A DNA stretch of 7,896 bases from Aquamicrobium sp. (GTDB lineage: Bacteria; Pseudomonadota; Alphaproteobacteria; Rhizobiales; Rhizobiaceae): the NCBI GenBank assembly GCA_014860725.1, contig JACZJD010000702.1, positions 1 through 7,896 of the forward strand. Direction: 5' to 3'. Both the position numbers and the translations under genes were made by a program. The notes under the pieces are model-generated. The model had not been told where the DNA came from and searched no databases. It worked only from the letters and a program-made list of their open reading frames with translations. This document shows positions 1 to 7,113 of the stretch, piece after piece (the stretch's first letter is position 1; every line of letters begins with the position of its first letter).

Positions 1-1389
1 GCTGTAGCCGGCCGACAGCACCGCCGGCGCGCGCAGGCCGTAGCGCAGCTCGAGCCCCCTGCCGCCGCTGTGCAGGCCCCTGCCCGCCGTGCTCTCGCCC
101 AGCCGCTTGTAGCCGACCTCGAGGCCGTAGCGCGCCTCGCAAATCTCGACCGGGCAGTTGTAGGTCTCGCCGTGGCTGCCCGAATACATGGCGTCGAGCC
201 CGTCGCGCGTGGCGGTGGCGCCCCAGCCGCCCATCTGCGGCTCGACCATGGTGAAGCGGCGGCCGGTGTCGGGATGCGTCCCGGCGATCACCGTGCCGCA
301 GATCGAGGCGAAGTGGCCGGCCGGCAGCCGCTCGGGCATGGCGTTGGCCATGCAGCGCCACAGCATGTCGTAGAGCCGGATGCGGGTCTCGAAATAGTAG
401 CCGTGCGGCGCGTTGCCGGTGGCGTGGAAGATCGTGCCCGGCTCCGTCACCACCTCGAGCGGGCGGAACGAGCCGGCATTGGCGAACAGCGTCGGGTCCG
501 ACAGCGCCTTGAACACCATCTGCGCCGAGATCACCGCGCCGTCGCGGCTGGTGTTGAAGGGGGCGGCCCGCTGCGCCGGATTGCCGGTCAGGTCGACGAC
601 GAAGCGGTCGGCCGAGACCGTGATCGCCGCGCGCCACACCGCGCCGTCGTCCTGCTCCTCCTCGATCGCGTAGCGGCCGGCCGGAAGCTGCGCGAGGCCG
701 GCGCGGCCGCGCCTTTCGCCCTCGTCGAACAGCGCCGCGAGCGCGGCGTCGTAGGCTTCCGGCCCGTAGCTCGCCACGAGCTGGCGGACGCGCGTCTCGG
801 CCTTGCGGGCGGCGGCGACCTGCGCCCACAGATCGCCCCTGACGAAGTCGGGCAGCCGCGAGTTGGCGGCGATGATGTCGAAGACCGGGGCGATCGGCCT
901 GCCGTTCTCGAACAGCTTCACCGCCGGCAGCCGCAGCCCCTCCTGGAAGATCTCGGTCACGTCCACGGCCATCGAGCCGGGCACCGCGCCGCCGATGTCG
1001 TTCCAGTGGGCGATGGAGGCGGCCCAGGCGACGCAACGCCCGCCGGAAAACACCGGCAGGGCCACGACGACGTCGCTCAGATGGGTGACGCCGCCGAAAT
1101 AGGGGTCGTTGGTGACGAACATGTCGCCGTCGCGGATGGTCTGCGCCCCGTGCAGCTCGACGATGCGGCGCACCGCCTTGTCGAGCACGCCGACGAAGGT
1201 CGGGATGCCCGCGCCGGAGCTGACGAGCTCGCCCGCCGCATCGGTGATGCCGGTGCCGACGTCCAGCACCTCGTAGATGATCGGGCTCATCGCCGTCTTC
1301 CTGAGCACGGCGAACATCTCGTCGGCGGCCGCCACCAGGCCGGCCTGGATGACGCTGGACGTGATCGGGTCGGGAGCGGCACGGGACAT
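1..1389 (-). CDS. hyuB: HyuB-type hydantoinase/oxoprolinase subunit, second copy (3' end outside window)
   Basis: The first 463 residues of a second hydantoinase B protein; the frame is open to base 1, and by comparison with the first copy about 90 C-terminal residues are missing. It starts MSRAAPDPITSS and carries the same landmarks: RKTAMSPIIYEVLD (30-43), TNDPYFGGVTHLSDVVV (93-109), IAHWNDIGG (126-134), FQEGLRLPA (148-156), NTSRDG (279-284), PAGHFASICGT (356-366), EPQMGGWGA (383-391) and HGETYNCPVE (406-415). His103, Asp106 and His128 are kept. It aligns with the first HyuB over the visible length with only one single-residue gap, in the stretch around residues 72-90. Agreement is weakest around 201-220 (5 of 20) and 421-440 (6 of 20). 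It reads as an intact, selected gene, not a decaying duplicate. It could pair with the one HyuA seen here, or with a second HyuA lying beyond the left edge; the window cannot decide this. Probably an old duplication or a recruited paralogue with a shifted substrate range. Confidence 0.93.
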   Translation of the reverse strand, partial: MSRAAPDPITSSVIQAGLVAAADEMFAVLRKTAMSPIIYEVLDVGTGITDAAGELVSSGAGIPTFVGVLDKAVRRIVELHGAQTIRDGDMFVTNDPYFGGVTHLSDVVVALPVFSGGRCVAWAASIAHWNDIGGAVPGSMAVDVTEIFQEGLRLPAVKLFENGRPIAPVFDIIAANSRLPDFVRGDLWAQVAAARKAETRVRQLVASYGPEAYDAALAALFDEGERRGRAGLAQLPAGRYAIEEEQDDGAVWRAAITVSADRFVVDLTGNPAQRAAPFNTSRDGAVISAQMVFKALSDPTLFANAGSFRPLEVVTEPGTIFHATGNAPHGYYFETRIRLYDMLWRCMANAMPERLPAGHFASICGTVIAGTHPDTGRRFTMVEPQMGGWGATATRDGLDAMYSGSHGETYNCPVEICEARYGLEVGYKRLGESTAGRGLHSGGRGLELRYGLRAPAVLSAGYS

Positions 1390-1403
1390 CACGGTCAGCC
1401 TTT
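1390..1403 (-). promoter_or_regulatory. Probable ribosome binding site for the second hyuB
   Basis: AAAGG at 1403-1399 on the minus strand lies nine bases before ATG 1389, inside the last codons of the M24 gene. The spacing is at the long end and the match is modest, so initiation may depend on ribosomes arriving from the M24 gene. Confidence 0.45.
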
Positions 1404-2495
1404 CGCGATATGGAGGTCGCGCGGCAGCGTGGAGAGGATCTCCGGCCCGTCGGCGCGCAGGATGACGATTTCCTCCAGCCGGATGCCGAAGCGGCCGGGC
1501 AGGTAGATGCCGGGCTCGATGGAGAAGGTCATGCCCTCCTCGAGCACGGTCTGCGACGTGGCGGTGATGTAGGGCGGCTCGTGGCCGTCGATGCCGATGC
1601 CGTGGCCGGTGCGGTGGACGAAATAGTCGCCGTAGCCCGCCTGCGCGATGACGCTGCGCGCGGCCGCGTCCACCTCCTTCGCCTTCACGCCCGGCCGCGC
1701 CGCCTCCAGCCCCGCCTGCACCGCGGCCTCGACCACGGCGTGAACCTCGGCATAGCCCTCCGGCGCGCGGCCGACCGCCGCCATGCGGGTGATGTCGCTC
1801 GGATAGCCTTCCTTCTTCGCGCCGATGTCGATGACGACGGCGTCGCCCTCCTGAAACCGGCGCTCGCCGCTCTGGTGATGGGGGAAGGCGCCGTTCGGGC
1901 CGCCGCCGACGATCCAGAACGAGGGCACGGCCCCCTGCGAGGAGAAATAGGCCTTCACCGCGTCGGCCACCTCGCGCTCGCTGCGTCCCGGCCGGATCGC
2001 CTCGAACGCCGCCAGCATGGCGCGGTCGGCGATGCCGGCATTCATCTTCAGCGCCCGGTATTCGTCCTCGTCCTTGACCATGCGCAGCGCGCCGAGCGTG
2101 TCGGCGGTGAAGGCGTGGCGCGCGCCGGGCAGGCTGTCCAGCACCAGGAGCGCGAAGTCGGCGCGCATGGTCTCGTCCAGCACGACCATCCGCGCATCGG
2201 CGGCCCCGACGGCCTGCAGCGCCGCAGCCAGCGCCGCGTCGGGGCCCTGATCGTCGCTCCAGTTGTGGAAGGCGATGTCGGTGTGCTCCCGCGTGCCGTC
2301 GGCGTTGAGCGCGGGCATGAGGAAGGCTTCCTTCTCCGGCCCGACCAGAAGCAGGCAGGCCCGCTCGTCCGGGTGCGGATGATAGCCGAGCAGCCAGTCC
2401 ATGTGCGAGCCGGGCGCGACCGCCACCAGTCCCGCGCCGGTCTCCCGCATCCTGGCGCGCAGCGCGGCGAGGCGGCTCTTCGTGTCTACCTTCAT
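1395..2495 (-). CDS. M24-family metallopeptidase-like hydrolase (Xaa-Pro peptidase fold)
   Basis: A complete 366-residue two-domain protein. Residues 7-140 form a creatinase/prolidase-type N-terminal domain; 145-360 form the pita-bread M24 catalytic domain. All five metal ligands of the peptidases are present: Asp223 (VIDIGAK), Asp234 (SDITR), His298 (TGHGIG), Glu327 (SIEPGIYLPG) and Glu341 (GIRLEE). His206 (FPHHQSGE) fits the conserved active-site histidine. A two-metal hydrolase is therefore expected, not a metal-free creatinase. In general such enzymes release an N-terminal residue before proline or split related amides, but M24 also includes ectoine hydrolase (DoeA), creatinase and the DMSP lyase DddP, so family alone does not fix the reaction. 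In this operon it takes the place where an N-carbamoyl-amino-acid hydrolase would be expected, so a small amide product of HyuAB is a reasonable guess as substrate. No signal peptide is seen. It ends five bases before the second hyuB. Confidence 0.92.
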   Translation of the reverse strand: MKVDTKSRLAALRARMRETGAGLVAVAPGSHMDWLLGYHPHPDERACLLLVGPEKEAFLMPALNADGTREHTDIAFHNWSDDQGPDAALAAALQAVGAADARMVVLDETMRADFALLVLDSLPGARHAFTADTLGALRMVKDEDEYRALKMNAGIADRAMLAAFEAIRPGRSEREVADAVKAYFSSQGAVPSFWIVGGGPNGAFPHHQSGERRFQEGDAVVIDIGAKKEGYPSDITRMAAVGRAPEGYAEVHAVVEAAVQAGLEAARPGVKAKEVDAAARSVIAQAGYGDYFVHRTGHGIGIDGHEPPYITATSQTVLEEGMTFSIEPGIYLPGRFGIRLEEIVILRADGPEILSTLPRDLHIAKG

Positions 2496-2507
2496 GTCGA
2501 TGTCTCC
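2496..2507 (-). promoter_or_regulatory. Ribosome binding site for the M24 gene
   Basis: GGAG at 2507-2504 on the minus strand lies eight bases before ATG 2495. It sits in the 44-base gap between the racemase stop and this gene, the longest gap in the window. I see no hairpin with a T-run and no convincing -35/-10 pair in that gap. The signal rejects an upstream extension of the frame into the racemase gene. Confidence 0.65.
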
Positions 2508-2539
2508 GTCTGTGTCCGGTCTGCGTGCAAGGTGTGAGT

Positions 2540-3349
2540 TCAGGCGGCGGGGACGACGACGCGCGAGCCGAACGCCTCGCCCCCGTCGAAGCCGCCGAAG
2601 CGGGCGATCTCCTCTTCCGGCGGCGCCTCGCACGACCATTTGCGCGAGGGCACCCAGCCGCACTGGCGTTTGAGGATCGCGGCATATTCGGCGCGCTTGA
2701 GCGCGGCGATCGAGGGGTCGATGACCGGCACGCCCAGCCGCTTCTCGACATCCCTGTAGAAGCCGACCTCCATGGTGCAGCCGAGGATCAGCGCCTCGGC
2801 ATGGTCGTCCTCGACCGCCTTGCGGCCGGCCTCGATCAGCCGCCGCCCGGTCTCGGCATGGTCCTTCTGGAAGTCGTTGACGCCGAGCTCGACGTGGTAG
2901 AAGCCGGCGAGCCGGTGCTCGTGGCCGTGCTCGCGCACGGTCGCCGCCATCTGGTTCACCCATTTGCGCCGGCCGACGACGACGCCGAAGCGGTTGGCGA
3001 GGCTGGCGGCGATCTCGCACGAGGCGACGCAGGGTGCCGTCACGATCATGTCGCCCGACACCTCGCGGGCGTCGTGCAGGGCCGTGTCGTAGAAGCAGCC
3101 GATGGCGAAGGCATCGAAGCCCTCGCGCACTGCTGCCCGCGCCGCGCGGATGATGCCGCGCGTCACCATCGCCTCGTAGGCGCGGTACTCGATATGGGTG
3201 AAGCCGCCCTCGCCCGCCGGCAGCGAGGCGATGTGGACCTCGGTTCCCGGCAGCTTGTTGTCGCGCGCCATGTCGGCGAACACGCGGTCGTGCTCCCCGC
3301 CGCCCGCGACCGGGCTGAAATACATGATCTTCAGGGGCTTGCCGTTCAT
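2540..3349 (-). CDS. Asp/Glu/hydantoin racemase family protein
   Basis: A complete 269-residue protein of the Asp/Glu racemase superfamily. These enzymes racemise or isomerise at a carbon next to a carboxyl or amide group without cofactor, using two cysteines as acid and base. Both are present: Cys85 in AFAIGCFYDTAL (80-91) and Cys191 in ALILGCTMEV (186-195), at the usual positions of the two lobes. The N-terminal strand KIMYFSPVAGGG (7-18) matches the start of the fold, and VPVIDPSIAALK (207-218) matches its usual last helix region. The protein runs on for about 40 residues beyond that, including CGWVPSRKWSC (230-240) and a Gly/Glu-rich end, which makes it longer than the roughly 240 residues typical of hydantoin racemases. 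Other cysteines are 107, 111, 230 and 240. It sits directly behind hyuAB, which favours racemisation of a hydantoin or amino-acid derivative. Maleate isomerase-like, AroM-like or non-catalytic roles cannot be excluded. Confidence 0.88.
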   Translation of the reverse strand: MNGKPLKIMYFSPVAGGGEHDRVFADMARDNKLPGTEVHIASLPAGEGGFTHIEYRAYEAMVTRGIIRAARAAVREGFDAFAIGCFYDTALHDAREVSGDMIVTAPCVASCEIAASLANRFGVVVGRRKWVNQMAATVREHGHEHRLAGFYHVELGVNDFQKDHAETGRRLIEAGRKAVEDDHAEALILGCTMEVGFYRDVEKRLGVPVIDPSIAALKRAEYAAILKRQCGWVPSRKWSCEAPPEEEIARFGGFDGGEAFGSRVVVPAA

Positions 3350-3361
3350 TGCCTGTTCCTT
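3350..3361 (-). promoter_or_regulatory. Ribosome binding site for the racemase gene
   Basis: AAGGAA at 3361-3356 on the minus strand lies six bases before ATG 3349, inside the 19-base gap after the first hyuB. It supports the full-length start and shows this gene has its own initiation signal. Confidence 0.65.
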
Positions 3362-3368
3362 CCCGTCG

Positions 3369-5030
3369 TCAGCCGGAATAGCCGTAGACGTCCTTCGCCC
3401 GCTCCGGCGCGATGAAGCCGTTGCGGATGTCCTCCGCGACCGCGGTGCGGTCGCGTTCCTTCGGGTCGCCGACGCCGCCGCCGATGCCGGTGTGGATGCG
3501 GATCACGTCGTCGGTGTTGACGGTGACGCCGGAGGCGAAGGCGTAGCTCTCGCGCGAGCCGTCGGTGCGGATCACCTCGACATAGTTGGGCGAGCCTTCC
3601 CTGCCGCCGTCCATGCTCCAGGGCAGGATGCGCGAGCGCGTGTAGCCCGCCGTCAGGAAGGAGTCGTCGCGGCGGATGCGGTAGTCCATGACGATGCCGC
3701 GGCCGCCGGTCCAGCGGCCCTCGCCGCCCCGCGCGGTGTTGAGCTCCATGCGGTCCACGAACAGGCCGTTGCGCGCCTCGGAGATTTCCGCCGGGCAGTT
3801 GTAGGTCTCGCCGTGGAAGCCGGAGAAGATGCCGCTGTTGCCGTCGCGGCCGCGGCTGGCGCCCCAGCCGCCGATCTGCGGCTCGACGATGGTGTATTGC
3901 CGGCCCGTGTCGGGGTGGATGCCGCCGATGAAGGTGCCGCAGATCGAGGAGAAGTGGCCGGCCGGCAGCCGGTCCGGCACGTGCGGCGCAAGGCACCGCC
4001 ACATCAGGTCGTAGACGCGGACCTCGGTCTCGAAATAGAAGCCGAGCGCGCAGGGCTCCTTGGCGTGGAACACCGTGCCTTCCGTCGTCAGCAGCCTGAT
4101 CGGCCGGAACGAGCCTTCGTTGGCCGGCGAGTAGGGATCGGTCAGCGACTTGAAGATCATCTGCGCCGAGACCATGACGCCGTCGCGGCTGGTGTTGGTG
4201 GGGCCGGTGTCCTGCTCGGGATTGTCGGTGAGGTCGACGACGAACTCCGTGTCCGAGATGGTGATCCTGACGTTGTAGACGCGGCCGTCGTCCTGCTCCT
4301 CGGAAAGCTCGAAGGTGCCGTGCGGCAGCCTGGCGAGCTCGGCCAGCGACACCTTCTCGCCGAAGTCCATGAACGAGGCCATGGCGTTCTCGAAGGTGCC
4401 GACGCCGTACTTCACGGCGAGCTCGGCGAGCCGCTTCGCGCCGATGCGCACCGAGGCGATCGCCGCCCACAGGTCGCCCTCGAGGAAGTCGGGCATGCGC
4501 GAGTTGATCCGGATGATGTCGAAGACCGGCGCGATGGGCTCGCCCTTGGAGACCATCTTGATCGCCGGCAGGCGTAGGCCCTCCTGGAAGATCTCGGTCG
4601 CGTCGGCCGAGAGCGAGCCGGGCGACTTGCCGCCGATGTCGGAATTGTGGGCGATGTTGGCGGTCCAGGCGATCAGGCGTCCCTCGGCGAAGACCGGCAT
4701 CGCCACGACGAGGTCGTTGAGATGGGTGACGCCGCCGTAATAGGGATCGTTGGTGATGAAGACGTCGCCCGGCTCGACGTCGCCGGGCTTGTCGAACTTC
4801 TTCACCAGCACCTGCACCGCCTTGTCGAGCACGCCGATGAAGGCGGGGATGCCGGCGCCGGAGCTGGCGAGCCGGCCCTCGGCGTCGAGGATGCCGGTGC
4901 CCATGTCGAGCACCTCGTAGATGATCGAGCTCATCGCCGTCTTGCGCATGGCGGCGAACATCTCGTCGGCGGTCGCCTGGAGCGAGTTCTGGATGATCTC
5001 GAGCGTGATGGGATCGTTGCTGGCGGTCAT
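3369..5030 (-). CDS. hyuB: HyuB-type hydantoinase/oxoprolinase subunit, first copy
   Basis: A complete 553-residue hydantoinase B family protein, partner of HyuA. The family hallmarks are in order: DPITLEIIQNSL (6-17), RKTAMSSIIYEVLD (29-42), a Gly-Ala-rich SSGAGIPAFIG (56-66), TNDPYYGGVTHLNDLVV (93-109), IAHNSDIGG (126-134), FQEGLRLPA (148-156), NTSRDG (279-284), the PAGHFSSICGT stretch (356-366), EPQIGGWGA (383-391), HGETYNCPAE (406-415), and the end motif GIGGGVGDPKERD (515-527). His103, Asp106 and His128 form a HxxD...H pattern with the same spacing as the Mn ligands I recall for the acetone carboxylase large subunit; this is from memory, not a database match. The start at 5030 is set by the AGGAGG site. 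A second HyuB lies further down the same operon, and about 57 percent of aligned residues agree (198 of 350 over residues 101-450, counted by hand). Cytoplasmic; the substrate is unknown. Confidence 0.95.
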   Translation of the reverse strand: MTASNDPITLEIIQNSLQATADEMFAAMRKTAMSSIIYEVLDMGTGILDAEGRLASSGAGIPAFIGVLDKAVQVLVKKFDKPGDVEPGDVFITNDPYYGGVTHLNDLVVAMPVFAEGRLIAWTANIAHNSDIGGKSPGSLSADATEIFQEGLRLPAIKMVSKGEPIAPVFDIIRINSRMPDFLEGDLWAAIASVRIGAKRLAELAVKYGVGTFENAMASFMDFGEKVSLAELARLPHGTFELSEEQDDGRVYNVRITISDTEFVVDLTDNPEQDTGPTNTSRDGVMVSAQMIFKSLTDPYSPANEGSFRPIRLLTTEGTVFHAKEPCALGFYFETEVRVYDLMWRCLAPHVPDRLPAGHFSSICGTFIGGIHPDTGRQYTIVEPQIGGWGASRGRDGNSGIFSGFHGETYNCPAEISEARNGLFVDRMELNTARGGEGRWTGGRGIVMDYRIRRDDSFLTAGYTRSRILPWSMDGGREGSPNYVEVIRTDGSRESYAFASGVTVNTDDVIRIHTGIGGGVGDPKERDRTAVAEDIRNGFIAPERAKDVYGYSG

Positions 5031-5041
5031 CTTGCCCTCCT
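5031..5041 (-). promoter_or_regulatory. Strong ribosome binding site for the first hyuB, fused to the hyuA stop
   Basis: A perfect AGGAGG lies at 5041-5036 on the minus strand, five bases before ATG 5030. Its first base is the last base of the hyuA stop codon (TGAGGAGG), so ribosomes ending hyuA sit on the next start. This suits two subunits needed in equal amounts. It also rules out the longer upstream reading of this frame, which overlaps hyuA. Confidence 0.85.
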
Positions 5042-7113
5042 CACGCGCCGAGCGCGATGTGGATGTTGCCGTAGCCGTCGATGCGCACCCGGTTGCCGGG
5101 ATGGACGACGACGGTGGTGCCGGGGTCCTCGACCACGGCCGGGCCGGAGAACTCCATGCCGGGCTCGAGCTTCGTGCCGTCGTAGATCCTCGCCCGGTGC
5201 ACGCCTTCCAGCGCATAGTCGACGTCGCGCTCGCCCTTGAGCGCGGCCTCGGCCGGCGTGCCGGTCGGCTTGCGCTCGCTGACGGTCAGCTTGCCGACCT
5301 CGGCGGAGGCCACGAGATGGATGCCGACCATCTCGACCGGCGCATCGAGGCGGTAGGTGTATTCGCGCTCGTAGGTCTCGTGGAAGGCGGCGGCGATTTC
5401 GGCCAGCCGGCCGTCGCCGACCGCACCCTCGATCAGCACCTCGGTGGTGTGCTCCTGGTTCTGGTAGCGGAACTTGCCGTAGCGCAGGAACTTCACGTCC
5501 GCCGGGTCGACGCCCTCGGCCGCGAACTGCCGACGGGCCTGCTCCTCGGTCTCGGCGAACAGCGCCTCGATGCCCGCGGCAGCCCCCGGCTTCAAATCGA
5601 CCAGCCGCGTGACGAAGTAGTCGCGCCTGAGGTCCGACATCATCATGCCCCAGGCCGAGAACACGGACGCGCCGGTCGGGATCACCACCTTCCTGACGCC
5701 GAGCTCGCCGGCCAGCGCCACGGCGTGCATGGCGCCGCCGCCGCCGAACGCCACCAGCGTGAAGTCGCGCGGGTCGTGGCCGCGGTTGAGCGACACGAGC
5801 TTCAGCGCGTTGACCATGTTGTTGTTGGCGATGCGGATGATGCCGCGCGCCGCCTCGTCGGCGTCGATGCCGAGCTTTTCGCCCACCGCCTCGATCGCCT
5901 TCTTCGCCGCCTCCATGTCGGCCACCACCTCGCCGCCGCAGAAATAGTCGCGGTTGATGCGGCCGAGCCACAGATTGGCGTCGGTGGTGGTGGCCTCGGT
6001 GCCGCCGCGGCCGTAGGCGGCCGGCCCCGGCATGGCGCCGGCCGATTGCGGGCCGACATGCAGCTTGCCGAAATCGTCCACCCAGGCGATCGAGCCGCCG
6101 CCATTGCCGATCTCGACCAGATCGACCACCGGCACCATGATCGGATAGCCGGCCGAGGTGCGGTCGCGCTCGATCCAGTAGTCGGTCATGATGCGCACCT
6201 GGCCGTCCTCGATCAGCGAGCACTTGGCCGTGGTGCCGCCGATGTCGAGCGCCAGCACGTTGGGCTCGCCGATCAGCTTGCCGAGCTCCGCCGCGCCCCA
6301 GAAGCCGGAGGCCGGTCCCGATTCCACCATGGTGATCGGGATCTTCGACACCGATTCCAGCGAATCGACGCCGCAGTTGGACTGCATGATGTAAGGGCTG
6401 CCGGGCAGGCCCTTCTCCTTCAGCCCGTTGTGGAGGCGCGACAGGTAGCGCTCGGCCGTCGGCTGCACATAGGCCGACAGCACCGCCGTGCTGGTGCGCT
6501 CGTATTCGCGCCATTCGCGGGTGATCTGATGCGAGGAGACGACCGACACGCCCGGCCACAGCCTGCGGACCTCCTCGAGCGCGGCCTTCTCGTGCGCGGT
6601 GTCGGCGTAGGAATGCAGGAAGCAGATGGCGACCGCCTCGACGCCCTCGCTGCGGAAATCGTCGAGGATGGCCGGCAGGCCGGAAAGGTCGAGCGGCTTC
6701 AGCTCCTCGCCCTTGTAGGAGATGCGGCCCGGCAGCTCGCGGCGCAGGTGGCGCGGCACGAAGGGCTTCGGCTTCTCGTAGTGCAGGTTGAAGAAGTCGG
6801 GCCGGTTGCCGCGCGCGATCTCCAGCGTGTCGCGAAAGCCCTCGGTGGTGATGAGGCCGACCTTGACGCCCTTGCGCTCGGTCAGCGCGTTGATGACGAC
6901 CGTGGTGCCGTGCGCCATGAAGCGCACGTCGCGCGGGTCGATCCCGGCCTTGTCGAGGACGTTGAGCACGCCCTTCTCGAAATCCGGCGGCGTGGTGTCG
7001 GACTTGGCGGTGACGATGCGCGGCTCGCCCGTCTCGGGGTCAATCTCGAAGCAGACGAGATCGGTGAAGGTACCGCCGACGTCGGTCGCCACGCGCAATG
7101 TTCTTTGAGCCAT
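5041..7113 (-). CDS. hyuA: HyuA-type hydantoinase/oxoprolinase subunit (ATP-dependent)
   Basis: A complete 690-residue protein of the hydantoinase A / 5-oxoprolinase family, of normal length for a separate A subunit. In order: the N-terminal Hydant_A_N domain (about 6-190) opens with the ATP-binding DVGGTFTD (11-18) and has AHGTTVVINAL (67-77); the central hydantoinase A domain (about 205-500) has a second actin-like phosphate motif DIGGTTAK (290-297), GNGGGSI (336-342), the GPQSAGAMPGPAAYGRGG stretch (354-371) and FGGGGAMHA (457-465); a C-terminal domain follows (about 510-685). Family members couple ATP hydrolysis to opening of hydantoin or 5-oxoproline rings, or, in the acetone/acetophenone carboxylases, to substrate activation for carboxylation. 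They work with a B subunit, here encoded 10 bases downstream. No signal peptide is seen; the protein is expected in the cytoplasm. The family is certain. The substrate is not: N-methylhydantoin, hydantoins, 5-oxoproline and related amides are all possible. Confidence 0.95.
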   Translation of the reverse strand: MAQRTLRVATDVGGTFTDLVCFEIDPETGEPRIVTAKSDTTPPDFEKGVLNVLDKAGIDPRDVRFMAHGTTVVINALTERKGVKVGLITTEGFRDTLEIARGNRPDFFNLHYEKPKPFVPRHLRRELPGRISYKGEELKPLDLSGLPAILDDFRSEGVEAVAICFLHSYADTAHEKAALEEVRRLWPGVSVVSSHQITREWREYERTSTAVLSAYVQPTAERYLSRLHNGLKEKGLPGSPYIMQSNCGVDSLESVSKIPITMVESGPASGFWGAAELGKLIGEPNVLALDIGGTTAKCSLIEDGQVRIMTDYWIERDRTSAGYPIMVPVVDLVEIGNGGGSIAWVDDFGKLHVGPQSAGAMPGPAAYGRGGTEATTTDANLWLGRINRDYFCGGEVVADMEAAKKAIEAVGEKLGIDADEAARGIIRIANNNMVNALKLVSLNRGHDPRDFTLVAFGGGGAMHAVALAGELGVRKVVIPTGASVFSAWGMMMSDLRRDYFVTRLVDLKPGAAAGIEALFAETEEQARRQFAAEGVDPADVKFLRYGKFRYQNQEHTTEVLIEGAVGDGRLAEIAAAFHETYEREYTYRLDAPVEMVGIHLVASAEVGKLTVSERKPTGTPAEAALKGERDVDYALEGVHRARIYDGTKLEPGMEFSGPAVVEDPGTTVVVHPGNRVRIDGYGNIHIALGA

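Noticed and set aside
70..1506. Long plus-strand open frames opposite the second hyuB, M24, racemase and first hyuB genes (for example 70-1506, 1410-2537, 2525-3415, 3198-4577)
   Set aside because: All are low-complexity mirror translations of genes with strong homology signals, run across gene boundaries and show no domain of their own.
1395..2495. M24 protein as creatinase in a creatinine/N-methylhydantoin pathway
   Set aside because: Creatinase has lost the peptidase metal ligands, whereas all five are present here; the protein is also somewhat shorter. A creatinine-related pathway is not excluded, but this gene does not show it.
2496..2539. Internal promoter or terminator in the longest intergenic gap
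   Set aside because: The 44 bases contain no stem-loop followed by a T-run and no convincing -35/-10 pair; only a ribosome binding site is visible.
2496..3020. Upstream extension of the M24 frame into the racemase gene, giving a 541-residue protein
   Set aside because: The added part is an Arg/Ala-rich out-of-frame reading of the racemase. The M24 family N-terminus begins at ATG 2495 with a GGAG eight bases upstream.
5031..5216. Upstream extension of the first hyuB frame into hyuA, giving 615 residues
   Set aside because: The extra 62 residues are an out-of-frame reading of the end of hyuA. AGGAGG placed five bases before ATG 5030 and the family start motif DPITLEIIQ fix the real start.
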